Shown here: in pieces, positions 17,402-26,444 of the stretch
Layout: each line of letters opens with the position of its first letter
Position numbering within the stretch: position 1 is the first letter of the stretch
Source: Salinirubellus salinus
GTDB taxonomy: Archaea; Halobacteriota; Halobacteria; Halobacteriales; Haloarculaceae
Direction of reading: 5' to 3'
Assembly: GCF_025231485.1 (NCBI RefSeq)
Contig: NZ_CP104003.1
Span: 1,116,001-1,180,000, forward strand
DNA length: 64,000 bases
Notes under the pieces: generated by a model
Database searches by the model: none
What the model saw: the letters and a program-made list of their open reading frames with translations, nothing else
Told to the model about the DNA's origin: nothing
Made by a program: the position numbers and the translations under genes

Positions 17402-17854
17402 ATGGACTCCATACGATACGTCGAGACCATCGGGATGACCGACGAGGAGGCGATGACTCGCCTCGAGGAGACCCCGTCGGGCGTCCTCGCCCTCGCGAAG
17501 TCCGACCGGGCGTACGCCATCCCCATCTCACACACGGTCCAGGCCGGGCGGCTCTACCTCCGGCTCACCGACGAGGGGGACAGCGAGAAACTGGAGTTCC
17601 TGGAGCAGACCAGTGAAGCCACGTTCGTCTGCTACGGCGAGGAGGGGAACGCCTCGTGGAGCGTCGTCGTCCGGGGCGACCTCGAGGAGGTGGGCACGGA
17701 CAAGACGGGCGAGAACCCGTTCGAGCCCATCCGCGTGTTCGGCGACGACGTCTCCGAACTGACCGTCCGGGTGTTCGCGTTCCGCGACCCCGCGCTGACG
17801 GCCCGGCGGACCGTCGGCGAGCAGCCGTGGGAGGTGGTCCTCCCGCGCGACTAG
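17402..17854 (+). CDS. Pyridoxamine 5'-phosphate oxidase-fold protein
   Basis: The protein has 150 residues. It has the split-barrel flavin-binding fold common in haloarchaea: ALAKSDRAYAIPISHTV, LYLRLTDEGDSEKLEFLE and SWSVVVRGDLEEV are the diagnostic strands. Family members bind FMN, F420 or heme; the cofactor is not evident. It converges with the ccdA gene, the two coding regions overlapping by 4 bases. Confidence 0.85.
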   Translation: MDSIRYVETIGMTDEEAMTRLEETPSGVLALAKSDRAYAIPISHTVQAGRLYLRLTDEGDSEKLEFLEQTSEATFVCYGEEGNASWSVVVRGDLEEVGTDKTGENPFEPIRVFGDDVSELTVRVFAFRDPALTARRTVGEQPWEVVLPRD

Positions 17855-18561
17855 AGCAGTCGCAGGACGCCGAGGTAGTCGAAGTCGAAGACGAACAGGT
17901 AGAGCTGCGTCACACCGGCGAGCGCTAGCAGCGCGCCCGCGACACGCGAGACGCGGCCGGTGTTGCGCTGCAGGACGTGGAGCAACCCCTCCCGGCCCAG
18001 CGCCGACAGCAGCGTCACGGCGACCATCAGCACCGACATCCCGAGAGCGTAGGCGCCGAGCGTGACCGCGGCCCCGACCGGACCGTTGCCGAGCGCGAAC
18101 AGGGCGAGTCCGACGAACACCGGCGCGGTGCAGCCGGCGGCGGCGACGCCGTAGACCACGCCGAACAGGAGGTAGCCGGTGGCCGACCGGCGGCGCTCGG
18201 GGAGCGGCAGGTGGAAGGCGCTGGTGTCGACCCGGCCGCTCGCCATCGCGACGCCGAGGACGACCAGCAGCCCCCCCACGAACACCTCGAGGAGGGCGAT
18301 GTCGGCGAGCGCGCTCGCCCCGAGCGACGCGACGATTGCGGCGAGGACCCCGTAGACGATGAAGAACCCCAGCGAGGCCAGTAGCCCCACCGCGGCGGCC
18401 CGGCGGACCCGACCGGTCGTGGGCGTCCCGTCCGATTCGCCGTCACCTCGCCCGAGGTAGAACGCCACGTAGCCCGGCAGGAGCGGGAACGCACACGGCG
18501 CGAAGAACGTCGCTACCCCGGCGGAGAACGCGAGTCCAATCCGGAGCGAGTCCACCTCCAT
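17851..18561 (-). CDS. ccdA: CcdA-type thiol-disulfide electron transporter
   Basis: This 236-residue membrane protein has six predicted helices. The two redox Cys of the CcdA family are present, one in FFAPCAFPLLPGY and one in AAGCTAPVFVG, each in the conserved proline-flanked helix. CcdA passes electrons from cytoplasmic thioredoxin to extracytoplasmic thiol proteins. The upstream neighbour is a TlpA-like lipoprotein that is its likely redox partner. An adjacent in-frame GTG at 18564 could also serve as the start. Confidence 0.9.
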   Translation of the reverse strand: MEVDSLRIGLAFSAGVATFFAPCAFPLLPGYVAFYLGRGDGESDGTPTTGRVRRAAAVGLLASLGFFIVYGVLAAIVASLGASALADIALLEVFVGGLLVVLGVAMASGRVDTSAFHLPLPERRRSATGYLLFGVVYGVAAAGCTAPVFVGLALFALGNGPVGAAVTLGAYALGMSVLMVAVTLLSALGREGLLHVLQRNTGRVSRVAGALLALAGVTQLYLFVFDFDYLGVLRLL

Positions 18562-18564
18562 CAC

Positions 18565-19065
18565 TCACCCGCCCGCGCCAGCCTCGCGGAGTCGTTCGAC
18601 GATGCGCTCGGCACGCGCGAGGCCGACGTGACGCCACACCTCGGCGCCCGAGGCGTCGAAGACGAGCAGGGTCGGCATCGCGGTGACGCCGAAGCGGTCG
18701 TTGGTCCGCAGTTCGGTGTCCGTCGCCACCGGCCAGGTTCCATCGTACTCGACCCAGAACGAGCGGATAGCCGCCTCGTCAGCCTCGTTGGTGATGGAGA
18801 GCATGTGGAGGTCCGGGAACCGCTCGCGGACGGCACGGAGTTCCGCCATCTGTGGCTTGCAGGGCGCACACCACGTCGCCCAGTAGTCGAGCAGGGTCAC
18901 CTCGTCCGGGAGGACGGCCACGGGGCCACCCGGTGACCCCGCCACGTCGAGAGACTGGAGCGTCTCACCCTCCGGCGCGGCGTCCGAACTGCCACCCAGA
19001 CACCCGGCGAGCGTGGCCAGCCCGGCCACCACCCCCGCCCGTACGAACGACCGCCGCGTGTGCAT
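18565..19065 (-). CDS. TlpA-like thioredoxin-fold lipoprotein
   Basis: This 166-residue protein has an N-terminal RRSFVRAG...LATLAGC, a Tat-type signal with a lipobox, so it is exported and lipid-anchored. The thioredoxin domain carries the active site WATWCAPCKPQ and the cis-Pro loop (VTAMPTLLVFD). It ends 3-4 bases before the ccdA start. Together the two genes form an extracytoplasmic disulfide-reduction pathway, probably serving cytochrome or copper-protein maturation; the client protein is inferred. Confidence 0.92.
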   Translation of the reverse strand: MHTRRSFVRAGVVAGLATLAGCLGGSSDAAPEGETLQSLDVAGSPGGPVAVLPDEVTLLDYWATWCAPCKPQMAELRAVRERFPDLHMLSITNEADEAAIRSFWVEYDGTWPVATDTELRTNDRFGVTAMPTLLVFDASGAEVWRHVGLARAERIVERLREAGAGG

Positions 19066-19088
19066 GGTTCGACTACTGCTCGAGCTGT

Positions 19089-19144
19089 GTATAGCCGCAC
19101 GGCGATTGTGAGCAGTAGACACACGACCCCGTCGCACCTTATCG
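19089..19144. promoter_or_regulatory. Back-to-back TATA-like elements between the TlpA and DUF3179 genes
   Basis: TATA-like GCTATAC on the minus strand near 19089-19095 lies about 26 bases before the TlpA start (19065). CCTTATCG at 19137-19144 lies about 28 bases before the DUF3179 start (19168). The divergent pair probably uses separate leaderless promoters. Confidence 0.45.
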
Positions 19145-19167
19145 TTCGCGACGGCGAATACGTCCCC

Positions 19168-20421
19168 ATGAGACGGCGACGCTATCTCGGCGTCCTCGGG
19201 GCTGGCGGGCTGGCCGGGCTGGCCGGATGTCTCGACGGGCTGACCGGCGGTGGGCCGGGCGACGGGAACACCCCCAGCGAGTCGGCCACCGACGGGGGCG
19301 ACACCGCCACCGCAGCCGGCAGGGACGGCGACACGGCTGGCGAGCGGACGCTGGTGAACGGCGTCAGGGTGCCGGTCCCCGACTCGGAGCTCCGCCGTGG
19401 GGCGGGCATCGACGCCATCCCCGCCATCACGGACCCCCTGTTCGCGGCGGACTGGGACGGACTCGAGATGGACGCCCGCAGTCGTACGGGCATCGAGTAC
19501 ACCTCCCGACCGGCGCTCGTGGACGACGACCGGGTCCTCGTCGTCGAGCGAGACGCCGTCTCCGGGACGCTCGGGACCGACGAACCGACCGGGCTGGCGT
19601 CCGCCCGTGCCTACCCGCTCCGGGTGCTCAACTGGCACGAGATCGTCAACGACGACTACGGCGGCCCGTTGCTCGTCACCTACTGCCCGCTCTGTGCGAG
19701 CGGCGTCACCGCCGTTCGTCGGGTGAACGAGAGCCGCGCGGTGTTCGGCGTCTCCGGCCTGCTCTACCGGAACGCGCTGGTGATGTACGACCGGCAGACG
19801 CGGTCGCTCTGGTCGCAGATCGCCGCCGCGGCCATCCAGGGCGTCCAGACGGGGGACACGCTCACCCTCGTCCCGTCGACGCTCACGACGTGGGGCGAGT
19901 TCCGCGCGACCCACCCCGACGGTGAGGTGCTGTTGCCCCCGCCCGAGTCGAACACGGTCACCGGACGTGACCAGACGCGGAACTACGACGAGAACCCGTA
20001 CGCCGCCTACGAGAACACCCGGCGCATCGGCCTCGGCGGCGAGTTCGACGACGACCGACTCCACCCCAAGACGATGGTCGTCGGCGTCGCACACGACGGA
20101 GTGGCCCGCGCGTATCCCCTCCAGCCGGTGCAGGACGCGGGCGTGGTGAACGACACCGTCGGCGACCTGCCCGTCGTCGTCGCCGCCACCGCCGAGGGGA
20201 CGCTCGTCGCGTACGAGCGGACCGTCGACGGCGAGCCGCTGACGTTCGAGCGCGAGGGCGCCTTCCTCGTCGGTGGCGGGTCGCGGTGGCGCGTGGTCGG
20301 TGGCCGGGCCGTCGACGGCCCCCACGAGGGACGGCGGCTCGCGCAGGCCAACGAGGTGTCGCCGGAGTTCTTCTTCGCGTGGCTCGACTTCCACCCCGAA
20401 ACCGAGGTGTACGGCCTCTGA
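19168..20421 (+). CDS. DUF3179-domain lipoprotein
   Basis: This 417-residue protein starts with an RRRRYLGVLGAG...LAGC signal, suggesting Tat export and lipid anchoring. The DUF3179 domain is complete: VLNWHEIVND, then TYCPLCASG with its CxxC pair, followed by LYRNALVMYDRQTRSLW. The family is found in archaea and bacteria but has no established activity; the CxxC pair suggests metal binding or redox. It diverges from the TlpA/CcdA thiol pair, which could plausibly keep its cysteines reduced. Confidence 0.88.
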   Translation: MRRRRYLGVLGAGGLAGLAGCLDGLTGGGPGDGNTPSESATDGGDTATAAGRDGDTAGERTLVNGVRVPVPDSELRRGAGIDAIPAITDPLFAADWDGLEMDARSRTGIEYTSRPALVDDDRVLVVERDAVSGTLGTDEPTGLASARAYPLRVLNWHEIVNDDYGGPLLVTYCPLCASGVTAVRRVNESRAVFGVSGLLYRNALVMYDRQTRSLWSQIAAAAIQGVQTGDTLTLVPSTLTTWGEFRATHPDGEVLLPPPESNTVTGRDQTRNYDENPYAAYENTRRIGLGGEFDDDRLHPKTMVVGVAHDGVARAYPLQPVQDAGVVNDTVGDLPVVVAATAEGTLVAYERTVDGEPLTFEREGAFLVGGGSRWRVVGGRAVDGPHEGRRLAQANEVSPEFFFAWLDFHPETEVYGL

Positions 20422-20471
20422 TGAACGGCTTCGGCGGCTGAGGGGTTCGCGGGATCTTTTGTCAGGTGGGA

Positions 20472-20487
20472 CGTTCGTGAACGAACG
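20472..20487. repeat. Inverted repeat just upstream of the broken lipoprotein gene
   Basis: CGTTCGT and its exact reverse complement ACGAACG are separated by two bases and end four bases before the ATG at 20491. It could be an operator or a start-site hairpin. Confidence 0.5.
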
Positions 20488-20490
20488 AAC

Positions 20491-21337
20491 ATGGACAGAC
20501 GTCTCGCCGCACTCGTGCTGGCAGCCCTGCTGTCGCTCTCGGGGGTGTTCGTTCCTCGGCGCCGCCCCGCTCGGCCCCGGAACACCCACACCGGACGCCG
20601 CGCCGGGAGGGACCGCCACCCAGACGCCGACCGACGGGGACACGGAGAGCGCGACCGCGACGCCGACGGCCGTGCCGCTCCCGGCCGGCTACGGCCCCTC
20701 CGGCGCGGCGAACCTCGGTGTGGCGCTCGACCGACACCAGACGACGCTCGTCGACAGCGGGTCGTTCACGGTCAGGTACCAGGCGACCCTGCTGACGGAC
20801 CCGGGTCGGTCGTCGCTCTCGGCGGTCCGGTCGACGAACGTGCGTCGGGAGCGCGGCTACGAGGCCACGAACGTCTCGAACGGTCCCGTCCGTGAGCGGT
20901 TCGTGACGAACGGGACCGCCTACGTCCGGACCGGCCCGGTCGACGGCGAGGCCTCCTACGACACCGCCGCCGACGCCGGCTACGACCCCCGTGCGTACAC
21001 GGCGGCGGACCTCGTCCGGCCAGCACTGGAGAACGTGACGTACAAGAACGCCGAACGCATCGAGCGCGGGAACCGGACGTTCTTCCGCTACCGGGCCAGC
21101 GAGGTCCGGAACCTCCAGTCCCTGCTCGGGAGCGGCGTCGACCCCGCGAACGTCACCGCGTTCGACGCGGGCCTCGTCGTCGCGGCAGACGGGTCGGTCC
21201 AGCGGGTCGTCTACCAGGCCACGGTGGACCGTGGCGCCGAGCAGTTCACCGTCCAGGTCCGCGTCGACCTGGTCCAGCAGGGTGGGGTCGTCCTCGACGA
21301 ACCGCGGTGGCTCGACGAGGCGAAGCGGTCCGCCTGA
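20491..21337 (+). pseudogene. Lipoprotein gene with a one-base frameshift in a G run
   Basis: The signal peptide (MDRRLAALVLAALLSLSG) is encoded from 20491. The mature protein (CSFLGAAPLGPGTPTP and about 250 further residues, ending DEAKRSA) continues in another frame. The shift falls at five G residues (20541-20545). Removing one G joins the frames exactly at a perfect lipobox, LSLSGC. The total length, 847 bases, is one more than a multiple of three. The corrected product is a 281-residue lipoprotein of a haloarchaeal secreted family that I cannot name with certainty. It may be a sequencing error, a pseudogene or a phase-variable gene. Confidence 0.85.
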
Positions 21338-21361
21338 GGGGGCTCTCGCCACGCTACGCTC

Positions 21362-23041
21362 TCACTCCCCGACGAACGACGAGAAACGGCTCATGTCCTC
21401 GTCGGTGCCCGCGACGACGAGCGCGTCGCCCTCCTCGATGCGGAAGTCCGGGCCGACGTCCGTGAGCGTCTCGCCGTCGCGCTCGACGGCCAACACGGTC
21501 ACACCGGTCTCTGCACGCACGTCCGCCTGCGCGAGCGTGGTACCGGCGAGACGGCCACAGCTGATACGGACGAGCTCCACCTGCTGGTCGAACGAGATGA
21601 CGTCCTCGTCGAGAATCGAGGAGGCGAGCATCCGGCCGGCGACGGTCGCCAGCGCGAGGACGTAGTCCGCCCCCGCCTGGTAGAGTTTCCGCACGGTCTC
21701 GGTCGCGTCGGCACGGGCGATGACCTCGATCTCGGGCGCGAGTTCGCGCAGCACGAGCGTGGCGAACACTGCGTCGGTGTCGTCGCTCACCGCGAGGATG
21801 ACGGTCGACGCCTCGGCCACGTTCGCCTTCCGGAGCGTCTCCGCCTCGGTGATGTCGCCCACCACGTCGACGCCCGGCCGTTCGCGCCGGTCGACGACGA
21901 TCGTCTCGCGCTCCTCGACCTCGTGGGCGACGGTCGTCCCTACCTCCCCGAACCCGGCGACGATGACGTGCCCGGAGCCGAACTGGCGGCGCTCGGAGAG
22001 GGTCACGTCCTTCACCTTCGACAGTTGGGCCTCGCTGCCCGCGACGACGAGGATGGTCTGGTCGTCGATGTGGGCCTGCGGCGGGGGTGGGGAGGCGAAC
22101 TCGCCGCGGAACCACGCGCCCACGATGTTGGCACCCGTCTGCTCGCGGATGCCGGAATCGGCGACGGTCCGACCGACGATGTCGCTGCCGGCCTGGACCG
22201 GCAGCTCGACGATGTCGAAGTCCTCGTCGATCTCGATGGCGCCGTCGAGCCGCGGCGTGATACCGGCGGTCACCTTCTTCGCGAGGCTCTCCCCGATGAG
22301 CTGGCGGGGGCTGAGCACCTCGTCAGCGCCCGCGTAGCGGTGGTAGACCTCCATCTCGGGCTCCTCGACGAACGTGATTATCTCGACGTCCTCGGCACTC
22401 CGTGCGGCCAGCGCGATGGAGGCGTTGACCTCCTCGTCCACGTCCGCGACCACCGCACGGGCCGCGTCGAGCCCTGCACCCTGCAGGTCCTCGGTGAGTT
22501 CGGGGTCGCCGTGGACCACGTTCAGGTCCGTCTCGACGTAGAGTTCGTTGGCGAGTTCGCGGTCCGGTTCGACGATCACGTAGGGCCGGGTACGCGACGT
22601 GAGTTCGTCGACGAGTGCCTGTCCGCGTGACGTGTAGCCGGCGATGACGACGTGGTCCGAGAGCCCCTCCACCGAGGTGGGGGCGGTCTGGGAGATGCGC
22701 TCTTCGACCCACGGCGCGAGGAAGACGGGGAGCGCGAGGAAGACCAGCGCCACCCCAGTGAGCTGCATCAGGGCTCCGTAGTACCGCAGTTGCCAGGTGG
22801 TCCAGAGGTTCGCGTCCTCACCGTAGCCCGTCGTGGTGAACGACTCGATGACGACGAGGAACGCGGCAGAGAACTCCCGGTCGATGCCCTCGAGGGCATC
22901 CATCAGGAACTGATAGATGAGCGTGTACGCGAGTGTGACTACCACGAGCATCAGCAGGTACCCGAGGACGCGGTCACGGCGGCTCGTCCGCCGCGCCGCG
23001 TCCCGGCGCCCCCGCCCGGTCAGTAGCGCCACCCATTCCAT
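21362..23041 (-). CDS. Potassium channel with two TrkA-N/RCK modules
   Basis: This 559-residue protein has two membrane helices (about 30-50 and 90-115) around a pore loop with the K+ selectivity filter TTGYG. Two cytoplasmic NAD-binding RCK (TrkA-N) domains follow, starting HVVIAGYTSRGQA (about residue 125) and HVIVAGFGEVGTTV (about 330), and TrkA-C-like segments come after each. The architecture is that of MthK/Kch channels with a duplicated RCK tail. It probably gates K+ flux in this salt-in organism. ATG 23041 has a TATA-like box about 27 bases upstream. Confidence 0.92.
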   Translation of the reverse strand: MEWVALLTGRGRRDAARRTSRRDRVLGYLLMLVVVTLAYTLIYQFLMDALEGIDREFSAAFLVVIESFTTTGYGEDANLWTTWQLRYYGALMQLTGVALVFLALPVFLAPWVEERISQTAPTSVEGLSDHVVIAGYTSRGQALVDELTSRTRPYVIVEPDRELANELYVETDLNVVHGDPELTEDLQGAGLDAARAVVADVDEEVNASIALAARSAEDVEIITFVEEPEMEVYHRYAGADEVLSPRQLIGESLAKKVTAGITPRLDGAIEIDEDFDIVELPVQAGSDIVGRTVADSGIREQTGANIVGAWFRGEFASPPPPQAHIDDQTILVVAGSEAQLSKVKDVTLSERRQFGSGHVIVAGFGEVGTTVAHEVEERETIVVDRRERPGVDVVGDITEAETLRKANVAEASTVILAVSDDTDAVFATLVLRELAPEIEVIARADATETVRKLYQAGADYVLALATVAGRMLASSILDEDVISFDQQVELVRISCGRLAGTTLAQADVRAETGVTVLAVERDGETLTDVGPDFRIEEGDALVVAGTDEDMSRFSSFVGE

Positions 23042-23127
23042 ACCGGACCCGACTGCAGGCCCGCGCATAACGGTTTGGACAGCGGTGGCGCCCGAAGGCT
23101 CAAGCCCGTGGCCCGGTCCTCTCCGGT

Positions 23128-23397
23128 ATGCGAGAGGTGACCCACGAGGCGACGGGGCCCCGGTACCTGACCGAGGACGACATCGACGACGAGAAGGGTG
23201 ACATCGCGGTCTGTCAGTGCGGCCTCTCGGGGGACCGCCCGTTCTGCGACGGCTCGCACCGCGCCACGGAGGACGAGGCCCCGGACACGCGGTACAAGTA
23301 CGACGACGACCGCCCGGGCGAGCGGCGAGTGGTCGAGGGGTTCGTCTTCGGGTCGGAGCCGGAGGACGCGGAGCGAGGCGAGCGACCGAGGGACTGA
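23128..23397 (+). CDS. CDGSH iron-sulfur domain protein
   Basis: This 89-residue protein has one CDGSH motif (CQCGLSGDRPFCDGSH), whose three Cys and one His bind a [2Fe-2S] cluster. The rest is highly acidic. Members act in redox sensing or iron-sulfur handling. It is a single gene preceding, in the same direction, the penicillin acylase homologue, which has its own promoter-like sequence. Confidence 0.93.
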   Translation: MREVTHEATGPRYLTEDDIDDEKGDIAVCQCGLSGDRPFCDGSHRATEDEAPDTRYKYDDDRPGERRVVEGFVFGSEPEDAERGERPRD

Positions 23398-23448
23398 CCG
23401 TCCGTTCGGTGCGAACACTTATTCGCCGTCCGGCGGTCGGTCGCAGGT

Positions 23449-26007
23449 ATGCGAGACGACTTCATCCACGCGGCGGTGACCGTCGCGTGTGCGGCCCTCC
23501 TCGTCCTGAGCGCTGTCTTCGCCGGGGGCTTCCTCTCGCTCGCCGCACCCGTCAGCGGCGAGGCGTGGGGCCCGGCGTACGGCGCCAACGACGGCTCCGT
23601 GGCCGACACGGTGGCCCGGACCGCCACCGGAGCCAAACGCGTCGAGAACCCGTACGGCACCGCGACGGTCCGGTACGACGAGGACGGAGTGCCCCACATC
23701 ACCGCCTCGAACGAGCGGGCGATGGCGTTCGCCGTCGGCTACGTCCACGCCCGTGACCGACTGTTCCAGATGGACCTCCAGCGACGGCTGATGGCCGGAA
23801 ACCTCTCGGCCGCCTTCGGCGCGCAGGCGGTGGAGTCCGACCGCTTCCACCGCAAGATGGGGTTCGAGGACGCTGCCGAGGCCTCGTGGGAGACCATCCA
23901 GGGCACCGAGTCAGGCGAGAGCGTCGCCGCCTACACCGAGGGCGTCAACCGCTACATGGACGCCCAGCCGCTGCCACTCGAGTTCCGGCTGAACGACTAC
24001 GAGCCGACGCGCTGGGACGAGGTGGACACCCTGCTGGTCGGGAAACTCATCGCGTGGCAGTTGACCGGTGACTTCCGTGACGTCCAGCAACAGACCGTCG
24101 AACAGCGACTCCCGGAGGCCGCCGACCTCTACCCGCAGCAACTCGACCACGACTCTGCCATCGTCGACCGGGCGGTGGGCGGGGAGGTCGTCGCGGGCGA
24201 GACGGCCTCGATGCCCACCGACGCCGAGCGAGCCTCGCTTGAGGCACCGGGCGACGGTGGGCGCGCGGTCGGCGACATGCGCGCACTCTACGAGTCGCTC
24301 GCACCCTACCAGACCGAACCCGGCATCGGGTCGAACTCGTGGGTCGTCTCCGGCGAGCACACCGACAGCGGCACCCCCATCGTGGCGAACGACCCGCACC
24401 TCGGGCTGACGGTACCGCCGGTCTGGTACGAGCAACACCTCGTCGTCGAGGACGGGGGCGAGCGCTCGCTCGACGTGCGTGGTGTCGCGTTCCCCGGCCT
24501 CCCGGTCGTCGTCATCGGCCAGAACCGGGACGTGGCGTGGGGGTTCACCAACGTCGGCGCGGACCAGACCGACCTCTACAGCTACGTCCGGCCGAGCGAG
24601 GACACCTACCTGTACGAGGGCGAGGAGCGGGAGATAGAACGGACCACGGAGACCATCCCCGTCAAGGACGGCGAGGACGTCGAGGTGACCATCGAGCGGA
24701 CCGTCCACGGCCCGCTCCTCGAGCGCGAGGGCGAGGAGGTCGCCGTCTCGTGGCTCGGTCTCGCCGGCACCCGCGAGGCACAGGGTATCCGCGGCCTGAA
24801 CCACGCCGAGGACATCGACGACGTGGAGGCCGCGGTCCGGCTGATGGACACGCCCACGCAGAACATCGTCGCGGCCGACCGCGACGGCGGGACGTACTTC
24901 CGCATCACCGGGCGCTACCCCATCCGGACCGTCGACGGCGAGACGGTGCCCGGCAACCGGGTGTTCAACGGCTCCGCTGGCCACGGCGAGTGGCAGGGCT
25001 GGGAGCCCTATGGGCAGGTCGACTGGGACGGCCCCGGCTTCCACGACTACGAGGAGGTGCCACACGTCCGCGACCCCGAGTACCTCGCGACGGCGAACCA
25101 GCGGACCATGGACGACCCGCCGTTCTACATCTCGTACTCGCCGGGCTACGCGGACCCCTACCGGGGGGCACGCATCTACGACCGTCTCGACGCCCGCGTC
25201 GAGAGCGACGACCCCGTCACCCGCGAGTTCATGCAGCAGGTCCAGCGCGACGTGCGTTCGGCCGCCGCCCAGGAGTTCAAGCCGATCATCCTGAACGCGA
25301 CCGACGCGATGGAGCCGGAGACGCGGGCGGCGGCAGCGCTCGAACTGGAGGACTTCCGCGGCCGGATGCGGCAGGGCTCCGAGGACGCGCTGCTCTACGC
25401 GCTGTTCCGCGACCACTACCGCAACGCGACGTTCTACGACGAGTACCACCCCGCCGGCCTCGACGAGAGCTACTACCCGAAGTACTCCACGCTCGCGGGC
25501 CTCCCGGCAGACTCGGAGTGGTTCGACGACGAGCGCACGCCCGAGACGGAGACGCGGGCCGACATCGTCGCCCGCGCGATGCGCCTCGCCGTCGAGGAGC
25601 GCGAGGAGCGCGGTCTGGAGACGTACGCCGACTACAACGTGGTCGACCTGAACCACCCGTTCCCCGTCGAGGCGCTCGACTACCCCGAGGCACCCACGGA
25701 CGGCTCGCTGTTCACCGTCTCGAACTTCCGCGTCAACCGCGGGACGCAAGCCGGAAGTTCGTGGCGGATGGTCGCCACCTTCGGCTCGCCTTCGGTCGGT
25801 ATCATCCCCGGCGGGCAGTCGGCCAACTACTTCTCGCCACACTACGCCGACCAGCTGGACGAGTGGCGCGAGGGCGAGTACCGCGAGTTCACGTTCGAGG
25901 TGGAGGGGACCCGTGAGATCGTCTTCGTCGAGGGAGGTGAGTCGCTCGCAGAGCGACGAGTCACGTCGGACGAGCGAGGCGGGTCCGACGGAGGTGCAGG
26001 CGAGTGA
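23449..26007 (+). CDS. Penicillin acylase family N-terminal nucleophile hydrolase
   Basis: The protein has 852 residues with an N-terminal hydrophobic segment (VTVACAALLVLSAVFAGG), so it is secreted or membrane-anchored. An alpha-chain domain with RYDEDGVPHI and FAVGYVHARDRLFQMD precedes the autoprocessing site, GSNSW (nucleophile S295). The beta chain carries VANDPHLGL and later NVGADQTDLY. Known members cleave amides such as penicillin G, acyl-homoserine lactones or acyl-peptides; the substrate here is unknown. A 4-base overlap (GTGA) couples it to the next gene. Confidence 0.93.
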   Translation: MRDDFIHAAVTVACAALLVLSAVFAGGFLSLAAPVSGEAWGPAYGANDGSVADTVARTATGAKRVENPYGTATVRYDEDGVPHITASNERAMAFAVGYVHARDRLFQMDLQRRLMAGNLSAAFGAQAVESDRFHRKMGFEDAAEASWETIQGTESGESVAAYTEGVNRYMDAQPLPLEFRLNDYEPTRWDEVDTLLVGKLIAWQLTGDFRDVQQQTVEQRLPEAADLYPQQLDHDSAIVDRAVGGEVVAGETASMPTDAERASLEAPGDGGRAVGDMRALYESLAPYQTEPGIGSNSWVVSGEHTDSGTPIVANDPHLGLTVPPVWYEQHLVVEDGGERSLDVRGVAFPGLPVVVIGQNRDVAWGFTNVGADQTDLYSYVRPSEDTYLYEGEEREIERTTETIPVKDGEDVEVTIERTVHGPLLEREGEEVAVSWLGLAGTREAQGIRGLNHAEDIDDVEAAVRLMDTPTQNIVAADRDGGTYFRITGRYPIRTVDGETVPGNRVFNGSAGHGEWQGWEPYGQVDWDGPGFHDYEEVPHVRDPEYLATANQRTMDDPPFYISYSPGYADPYRGARIYDRLDARVESDDPVTREFMQQVQRDVRSAAAQEFKPIILNATDAMEPETRAAAALELEDFRGRMRQGSEDALLYALFRDHYRNATFYDEYHPAGLDESYYPKYSTLAGLPADSEWFDDERTPETETRADIVARAMRLAVEEREERGLETYADYNVVDLNHPFPVEALDYPEAPTDGSLFTVSNFRVNRGTQAGSSWRMVATFGSPSVGIIPGGQSANYFSPHYADQLDEWREGEYREFTFEVEGTREIVFVEGGESLAERRVTSDERGGSDGGAGE

Positions 26008-26345
26008 GTCTCCTGACTCCCGCGGCACTGACCGATCTGCGCGAGGGTGACCGCGCCGACCTCGTGCTGGCCGGCGCGTTCCTCGTCGGCGTCGTGCTCG
26101 GCTCGGTCCACTGGGTGGGCCTCGTCGCTGGTGGCGCGCTCGTCGGCCTCGCGGCCCCGACACTGCGCCGGGCGTTCCTGTCGGGGCTCTACCTCGGCGG
26201 GACCGTCCTCCTGCTGTTCGCGCTCTGGCTCCTGCTCGTCGGGACGTTCGGCAAGTGGGCCGCGATGGGGCAGCTGACCCTGCTGTCGGTGGGTGCCTCG
26301 CTCCTGCTCCCGCCGCTCGGTGCGGGGATTCGCGGCCTCGTCTGA
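26004..26345 (+). CDS. Small hydrophobic membrane protein, coupled to the acylase gene
   Basis: This 113-residue protein starts at GTG 26004, overlapping the acylase stop. It has three or four hydrophobic segments (AGAFLVGVVLGSVHWVGLVAG and GTVLLLFALWLLLVG) and no conserved polar motifs. The overlap suggests co-expression with the acylase. I do not recognise a family. Confidence 0.75.
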   Translation: MSLLTPAALTDLREGDRADLVLAGAFLVGVVLGSVHWVGLVAGGALVGLAAPTLRRAFLSGLYLGGTVLLLFALWLLLVGTFGKWAAMGQLTLLSVGASLLLPPLGAGIRGLV

Positions 26346-26444
26346 CCGGTCGAGGCTGGCCCACCGAATCGCCGTGCCGTCTCGACTCCAATCTGACCGC
26401 AGTAGGTAGGGCTATGCGGGCGGTGTTCGACGTGCCCGCACGGT

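Noticed and set aside
18565-20643. 692-codon minus frame ending in the TlpA gene
   Set aside because: Only the last 166 codons have real protein features. The rest lies antisense to the DUF3179 gene.
25941-25957. Hairpin GTCGCTC/GAGCGAC near the end of the acylase gene
   Set aside because: It lies within the coding region in a low-complexity acidic tail. Such repeats are common in haloarchaeal coding DNA.
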